DNA from: Hymenobacter artigasi
Lineage (GTDB): Bacteria > Bacteroidota > Bacteroidia > Cytophagales > Hymenobacteraceae
Direction: 5' to 3'
Length of the DNA stretch: 45,935 bases
NCBI RefSeq assembly: GCF_012275535.1
Contig: NZ_JAAVTK010000026.1
Span: 1-45,935 of the forward strand
Notes under the pieces: generated by a model
Databases searched by the model: none
What the model was told of the DNA's origin: nothing
Seen by the model: the letters and a program-made list of their open reading frames with translations, nothing else
Translations under genes and position numbers: made by a program
Shown here: piece by piece, positions 42,021 through 45,935 of the stretch
Numbering within the stretch: position 1 is the first letter of the stretch
Layout of the letters: each line of letters opens with the position of its first letter

Positions 42021-42154
42021 TTTGCCCTAGCTTACGGCCAGCACTTGCATCCCCTTGCCGTCGAACGCGGGTTCCTGCCCGGCCCGCCGTTCCTTGGGCG
42101 CTACTGGCTCCGGCGCAGCGGAGGAGGAGGTTGTCGAGGTCGAAGCACATTAAG

Positions 42155-42300
42155 TGAAGTCGTCTAATCGAGACGCACAGAAGCAGGACGTCTATTTCCT
42201 GAGTCATGACCGCAAAAAAGAGCAAGACCACGCCGGCTAAACGGCGCAAATACGACAAGGCGTTCAAGTCTGAGGCGTTACCTGTTGCTCATACAGACGG
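42155..42300 (+). mobile_element. 5' scrap of an IS3-family element (OrfA start)
   Basis: ATG 42206 opens MTAKKSKTTPAKRRKYDKAF and KSEAL, the typical start of IS3-family OrfA, then decays after about 30 residues. A possible left terminus, TGAAGTCGTCTAAT, lies at 42155, about 50 bases before the ATG as in IS3 elements. The rest of the element is missing; the next repeat begins at about 42298. From 42021 to 42154 nothing is recognised. Confidence 0.55.
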
Positions 42301-42317
42301 TGGCTGTTTAAATCACC

Positions 42318-42466
42318 GTGGCTGTTGCAGAACTCCGCACCCAGGCCCGTGCGGTGCCGACAGAGCCTGAATTATTCTGGAAACGGACTGTAAAAGCCCT
42401 TTTTTCACGTCCGTGCGGCGAACGCTGCTGGTTTTTGCGCCTGGTGGAGGCTTCTGCAACAGCCAC
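42318..42466. repeat. MITE-like 149-bp unit with 15-bp terminal inverted repeats
   Basis: GTGGCTGTTGCAGAA (42318-42332) is the exact reverse complement of 42452-42466. A further partial copy of the end (CGGTGGCTGTT) lies at 42298. The interior has no gene. No clear target duplication is visible. Bases 42467-42745 hold nothing I can identify. Confidence 0.5.
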
Positions 42467-42745
42467 CGCACCTTTCTGGCCTCTTGCAGCCGCAGTTAGC
42501 GGGCGTTGACCCACCCGTCTAATGGTCGGTCGTTTAACCTTCGTACCAAACTTTTAACCAAGGCCAATTTTACCCCCTCGCTGCTATAAGAAGGTCGTTT
42601 TGGGTCCATTGCTGGGGGATGAGTGGGGGTGCAGGCGCATCAGCGGAATCGGTTAACGGGCCTCTAAAAACAGCATTTTGCCCCAAAACGAATTCGCCAA
42701 CAGTATCCCGTTGTAACGAGAACCCCACTACCCGGCAAACCGACA

Positions 42746-42794
42746 TAAACGACAAACGGCCCCGACGTTGAACGCCGGGGCCGTTTGTCGTTTA
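42746..42794. terminator. Terminator of the FG-GAP protein gene
   Basis: A near-perfect 24-bp inverted repeat (42746-42769 with 42771-42794, one mismatch) lies 51 bases beyond the stop on the minus strand. The outer TAAAC/GTTTA ends are AT-rich, but there is no long T-run. Confidence 0.7.
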
Positions 42795-42844
42795 CGGCTC
42801 ACCAGGGAGCTCCCAACGGGCGCGGGTTTGCGGCGGGCGGGGTG

Positions 42845-45800
42845 CTATTCCACCGTCAGGCGCAGGGTTTTGCGACCGGCCCGCACCAGGTAGATGCCGG
42901 CCGGCAGCCCGTCCGGCAGCGCCAGCGCGGCCGTGCCGGCCGCATCAGCCGGGGCCGTGGCGACGTGGCGGCCCAGCGCGTCGAACACCGTGACCACCGT
43001 GCCGGGCACCGCACCCGTGAGGATGGTCAGACCAGGGTGGGCCGGGTTGGGAAACAGCGCCAGCCCGGCCCCGGTCGGAGCCGGGGTCACCGCCCGCACG
43101 GGTGAGTAGGTCACCGTGCCGTCCACGTCCACTTGCCGCAGGCGGTAGTAGAGCCGGGCCGCTCCGGGTAGCTTGGCATCGACGAAACCGTAGCTACGTG
43201 TGCTGTTGCTGCTGCCGGCGGCGGTCACGGTGCCCAGGACCGCAAAGACGTGGCCGTCGGCGCTGCGCTCCACCCCAAAGTAGGCGCTGTTCTTCTCGGA
43301 GGCGGTGGCCCAGGCCAGGCGCACGGCGGCGGTCCCTTCGGCAGTGGCCGTGAAGGTGGTCAGCTCCACGGGCAGCGGGGTGGCGCTGTTGGCGCTCTGG
43401 CCCAGCTGTTGGGCCGTCACGTAGGTCCAGGGGCCGTAGCGGGGCACGCCGCCCACGCCGCTGGCGGCGTATTCGAGGCGGGCACGCACGCGGGTGGCGT
43501 AGCCCGCCTTGCTGACCAGGGCCATGAGCTCGGTGCCGGCCACGGGAATGGTGGTGAAGGCCCCGCGTCCGGTGTAAGCCGTGGAGTTGGTGATGGGGGA
43601 GTGGTGCGAGAAGCTCGTGCCGTTGGCTGCGGTCTCCCACACCAGGCGGGCCTGCACCCGCCCGAAGGCCGAGCGCGCCACCAGCCCGATGCCGAACTGC
43701 GTGAGCGGCCGGTTGGCAATGCTGAGCGGGGTGGCCAGGTCGGTATTGTAAAGCCGCAGCCGGCCGGGCCGGGCCGCCCCCAGGTTGCCCAGGGCGAGGT
43801 AGGCCTGGCCCTGGCTGTTATTCGTGCGGAAGGCCCCGACGAGCACATCGGCGTAGCCGTCGCCGTTCACGTCCCCCGCCCCCGCCACGCTGTAGCCAAA
43901 GTAGTCATCGACGGTGGCAGCGGGGGCGGTCAGGGTGGCGGGGGTGGTGGCGAGCCCGGCGCTGCCACCCAGGTAGAGGTAGGCCTTGCCCTTGAAGCTA
44001 CTCGTGCCGGCGGCCCCGACGAGCACGTCGGCGTAGCCGTCGCCGTTCACGTCCCCCGCCCCCGCCACGCTGGAGCCAAATATGTCACTGGCGGTGTCAG
44101 CGGGGTCGGTCAGGGTGGCGGCGGGGGTGGTGGTGAGCCCGGCGCTGCCGCCCAGGTAGAGGTAGGCCTTGCCCCGGCCGTTATTCGTGCCGTAGGCCCC
44201 GACGAGCACATCGGCGTAGCCGTCGCCGTTCACGTCCCCCGCCCCCGCCACGCTGGAGCCAAATAGGCGATTAAAGACGGTGGCAGCGGGGGCGGTCAGG
44301 GTGGTGGCGGGGGTGGTGGCGAGCCCGGCGCGGCCGCCCAGGTAGAGGTAGGCCTGGCCCTGGCTGTTATTCGTTTCTCTGGCCCCGACGAGCACATCGG
44401 CGTAGCCGTCGCCGTTCACGTCCCCCGCCCCCGCCACGCTGAGGCCAAATAGGTCATAGGCGGTGGCAGCGGGGTCGGTCAGGGTGGTGGCGGGGGTAGT
44501 GGTGAGCCCGGCGCTGCCGCCCAGGTAGAGGTAGGCCTGGCCCTGGCCGCTACTCGTGCCGAAGGCCCCGACGAGCACATCGGCGTAGCCGTCGCCGTTC
44601 ACGTCCCCCGCCCCCACCACGCTGGCGCCAAATTGGTCATAGGTGGTGGCAGCGGGGTCGGTCAGGGTGGTGGGGGTGGTGGCGAGCCCGGCGCGGCCGC
44701 CCAGGTAGAGGTAGGCCTGGCCCTGGTTGTTATTCGTGCCGAAGGCCCCGACGAGCACGTCGGCGTAGCCGTCGCCGTTCACGTCCCCCGCCCCCGCCAC
44801 GCTGCCGCCAAAGTAGTCATTGGCGGTGGCAGCGGGGTCGGTCAGGGTAGTGGCGGGGGTAGTGGCGAGCCCGGCGCTGCCACCCAGGTAGAGGTAGGCC
44901 TGGCCCTGGTAGCTACTCGTGCCGTTGGCCCCGACGAGCACATCGGCGTAGCCGTCGCCGTTCACGTCCCCCGCCCCCGCCACGCTGAGGCCAAATTGGT
45001 CATTGGCGGTGGCAGCGGGGTCGCTGCGGGTGGTGGTGGCCGTGGTCAGCAGCACATCGGTACCGCCCAGGTAGAGGTAGGCCTTGCCCTGGCTGTTATT
45101 CGTGCCGAAGGCCCCGACGAGCACGTCGGCGTAGCCGTCGCCGTTCACGTCCCCCGCCCCCGCCACGCTGAAGCCAAAGTAGTCATTGGCGGTGGCAGCG
45201 GGGTCGGTCAGGGTGGTGGCGGGGGTGGTGGCGAGCCCGGCGCTGCCGCCCAGGTAGAGGTAGGCCTGGCCCTGGCTGTTATTCGTGCCGGAGGCCCCGA
45301 CGAGCACATCGGCGTAGCCGTCGCCGTTCACGTCCCCCGCCCCCGCCACGCTGAAGCCAAATTGGTCATTGGCGGTGGCAGCGGGGTCGGTCAGGGTGGT
45401 GGTGGCCGTGGTGGCGAGCCCGGCGCTGCCACCCAGGTAGAGGTAGGCCTGGCCCTTGCCGCTACTCGTGCCGAAGGCCCCGACGAGCACATCGGCGTAG
45501 CCGTCGCCGTTCACGTCCCCCGCCCCCGCCACGCTGCGGCCAAATTGGTCATTGGCGGTGGCAGCGGGGTCGGTCAGGGTGGTGGCGGCCGTGGTGGTGA
45601 GCCCGGCGCGGCCACCCAGGTAGAGGTAGGCCTTGCCCTGGCTGTTATTCGTGCCGTAGGCCCCGACGAGCACGTCGGCGTAGCCGTCGCCGTTCACGTC
45701 CCCCGCCCCCGCCACGCTGGCGCCAAAGTAGTCATAGTTGGTGGCAGCGGGGTCGGTCAGGGTGGTGGCGGGGGTGGTGGCGAGCCCGGCGCTGCCGCCC

Positions 45801-45935
45801 AGGTAGAGGTAGGCCTTGCCCTTGCCGCTACTCGTGCCGAAGGCCCCGACGAGCACATCGGCGTAGCCGTCGCCGTTCACGTCCCCCGCCCCCGCCACGC
45901 TGAAGCCAAATTGGTCATTGGCGGTGGCAGCGGGG
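42845..45935 (-). CDS. Secreted FG-GAP repeat protein with type IX sorting domain (5' end outside window)
   Basis: The frame is open from the right edge to the stop at 42845-42847, over 1025 residues, so the start and signal peptide are missing. From 45935 to about 43800 there are 12 complete FG-GAP units of 60-62 residues, each with the Ca-binding DVNGDGYAD, VLVGA, AYLYLGG and DPAAT...DxFG. Next come a beta-rich domain (43440-43760), the ELTTFTA...WATASEKNSAYFGVERS region common in type IX substrates (43240-43370), and the C-terminal sorting domain (LALFPNPAHPGLTI ... GIYLVRAGRKTLRLTVE) at 42848-43060. The repeats probably form a beta-propeller used for adhesion or binding at the cell surface. 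Confidence 0.92.
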   Translation of the reverse strand, partial: PAATANDQFGFSVAGAGDVNGDGYADVLVGAFGTSSGKGKAYLYLGGSAGLATTPATTLTDPAATNYDYFGASVAGAGDVNGDGYADVLVGAYGTNNSQGKAYLYLGGRAGLTTTAATTLTDPAATANDQFGRSVAGAGDVNGDGYADVLVGAFGTSSGKGQAYLYLGGSAGLATTATTTLTDPAATANDQFGFSVAGAGDVNGDGYADVLVGASGTNNSQGQAYLYLGGSAGLATTPATTLTDPAATANDYFGFSVAGAGDVNGDGYADVLVGAFGTNNSQGKAYLYLGGTDVLLTTATTTRSDPAATANDQFGLSVAGAGDVNGDGYADVLVGANGTSSYQGQAYLYLGGSAGLATTPATTLTDPAATANDYFGGSVAGAGDVNGDGYADVLVGAFGTNNNQGQAYLYLGGRAGLATTPTTLTDPAATTYDQFGASVVGAGDVNGDGYADVLVGAFGTSSGQGQAYLYLGGSAGLTTTPATTLTDPAATAYDLFGLSVAGAGDVNGDGYADVLVGARETNNSQGQAYLYLGGRAGLATTPATTLTAPAATVFNRLFGSSVAGAGDVNGDGYADVLVGAYGTNNGRGKAYLYLGGSAGLTTTPAATLTDPADTASDIFGSSVAGAGDVNGDGYADVLVGAAGTSSFKGKAYLYLGGSAGLATTPATLTAPAATVDDYFGYSVAGAGDVNGDGYADVLVGAFRTNNSQGQAYLALGNLGAARPGRLRLYNTDLATPLSIANRPLTQFGIGLVARSAFGRVQARLVWETAANGTSFSHHSPITNSTAYTGRGAFTTIPVAGTELMALVSKAGYATRVRARLEYAASGVGGVPRYGPWTYVTAQQLGQSANSATPLPVELTTFTATAEGTAAVRLAWATASEKNSAYFGVERSADGHVFAVLGTVTAAGSSNSTRSYGFVDAKLPGAARLYYRLRQVDVDGTVTYSPVRAVTPAPTGAGLALFPNPAHPGLTILTGAVPGTVVTVFDALGRHVATAPADAAGTAALALPDGLPAGIYLVRAGRKTLRLTVE
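43800..45935 (-). repeat. Tandem array of 180-186-bp coding repeats (12 complete units)
   Basis: Anchoring on the CGCCGTTCAC that encodes VNG, units start at 43861, 44041, 44224, 44410, 44593, 44773, 44956, 45139, 45322, 45505, 45688 and 45871, i.e. spacing 180, 183 or 186 bases. Neighbouring units are nearly identical at the DNA level and differ mainly in a short variable segment (GTNNSQG versus GTSSGKG). The array continues past the window edge. Confidence 0.92.

Noticed and set aside
43250..44266. Plus-strand 338-codon frame under the FG-GAP gene
   Set aside because: It is a Gly/Val-rich shadow of the repeats, with the same 183-base periodicity and no start context.
43800..45935. Possible CRISPR-like array
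   Set aside because: The units are 180-186 bases, wholly coding and contain FG-GAP Ca-binding motifs; there are no short repeats with unrelated spacers and no cas genes.
1..45935. tRNA, rRNA or riboswitch genes
   Set aside because: I saw no cloverleaf, rRNA-like or known riboswitch pattern by eye; a covariance-model scan was not possible.

Overview
The window looks like part of a Hymenobacter-like genome (Bacteroidota, Cytophagales). The evidence is high GC, a Bacteroidota-type primary-sigma paralogue, several lineage-typical families (DUF305, DUF6122, DUF6789, DUF6799, DUF2231), a TTTG-N18-TAnnTTTG promoter, and a giant FG-GAP repeat protein with a type IX secretion C-terminal domain. The assignment is by pattern recognition; no search was run.

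Layout. 1-330: a 30-bp inverted repeat and a scrap of a sodium:solute symporter gene. 332-2723 (minus): an RpoD-like sigma factor and two exported DUF305 proteins. 2829-3205: a decayed CPC-type heavy-metal ATPase. 3512-14222 (plus): a metal-efflux cluster with a His-rich exported protein, two heavy-metal-binding-domain proteins around a third DUF305 protein, then TolC-like channel, a small membrane-anchored periplasmic protein, RND adaptor, SnoaL-like protein, RND pump and an AraC regulator with an HMA-like N-terminus. The pump gene carries an in-frame repeat insertion. 14326-20826: a small lipoprotein (minus), a 16-cysteine copper-storage-type four-helix protein, a PRPP-synthetase-like/cupin fusion, a membrane protein, an HMA copper chaperone, a DUF6799 lipoprotein, a CPH-type (CopB-like) copper ATPase and a VOC protein. 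21239-27689: a two-domain multicopper oxidase lipoprotein, a chimeric remnant, a DUF2231 protein with a Met-rich tail, a multicopper oxidase fused to a CopB-like barrel, and a lipoprotein/DUF6122 fusion.

28255-39027 is redox and stress accessory DNA: two flavin disulfide oxidoreductases, DUF6789, an exported haloacid-dehalogenase-like protein, an AraC regulator, an AhpD-like protein, an ECF sigma/zinc-finger anti-sigma pair, an arsenosugar-type glycosyltransferase, a TlpA thioredoxin and a fatty-acid-hydroxylase-family protein. A motif TGTAAGG-N15/16-CGAC occurs upstream of the ECF gene, its divergent oxidoreductase and the TlpA gene, suggesting a small ECF regulon. 39044-42800 is a decay zone with a truncated DUF547 gene, a frameshifted gene, IS5-like and IS3-like scraps, a MITE-like repeat and one intact DUF418 membrane protein. 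42845 to the right edge is the secreted FG-GAP protein, cut by the window.

Taken together, copper is probably sequestered in the cytosol (Csp, HMA chaperone), expelled by the CPH ATPase and the tripartite RND pump, bound in the envelope by DUF305, HMBD, DUF6799 and Met-rich proteins, and oxidised by the multicopper oxidases. The island has been rearranged repeatedly: at least two ATPase copies, one VOC copy and one DUF305-type membrane protein survive only as fragments.
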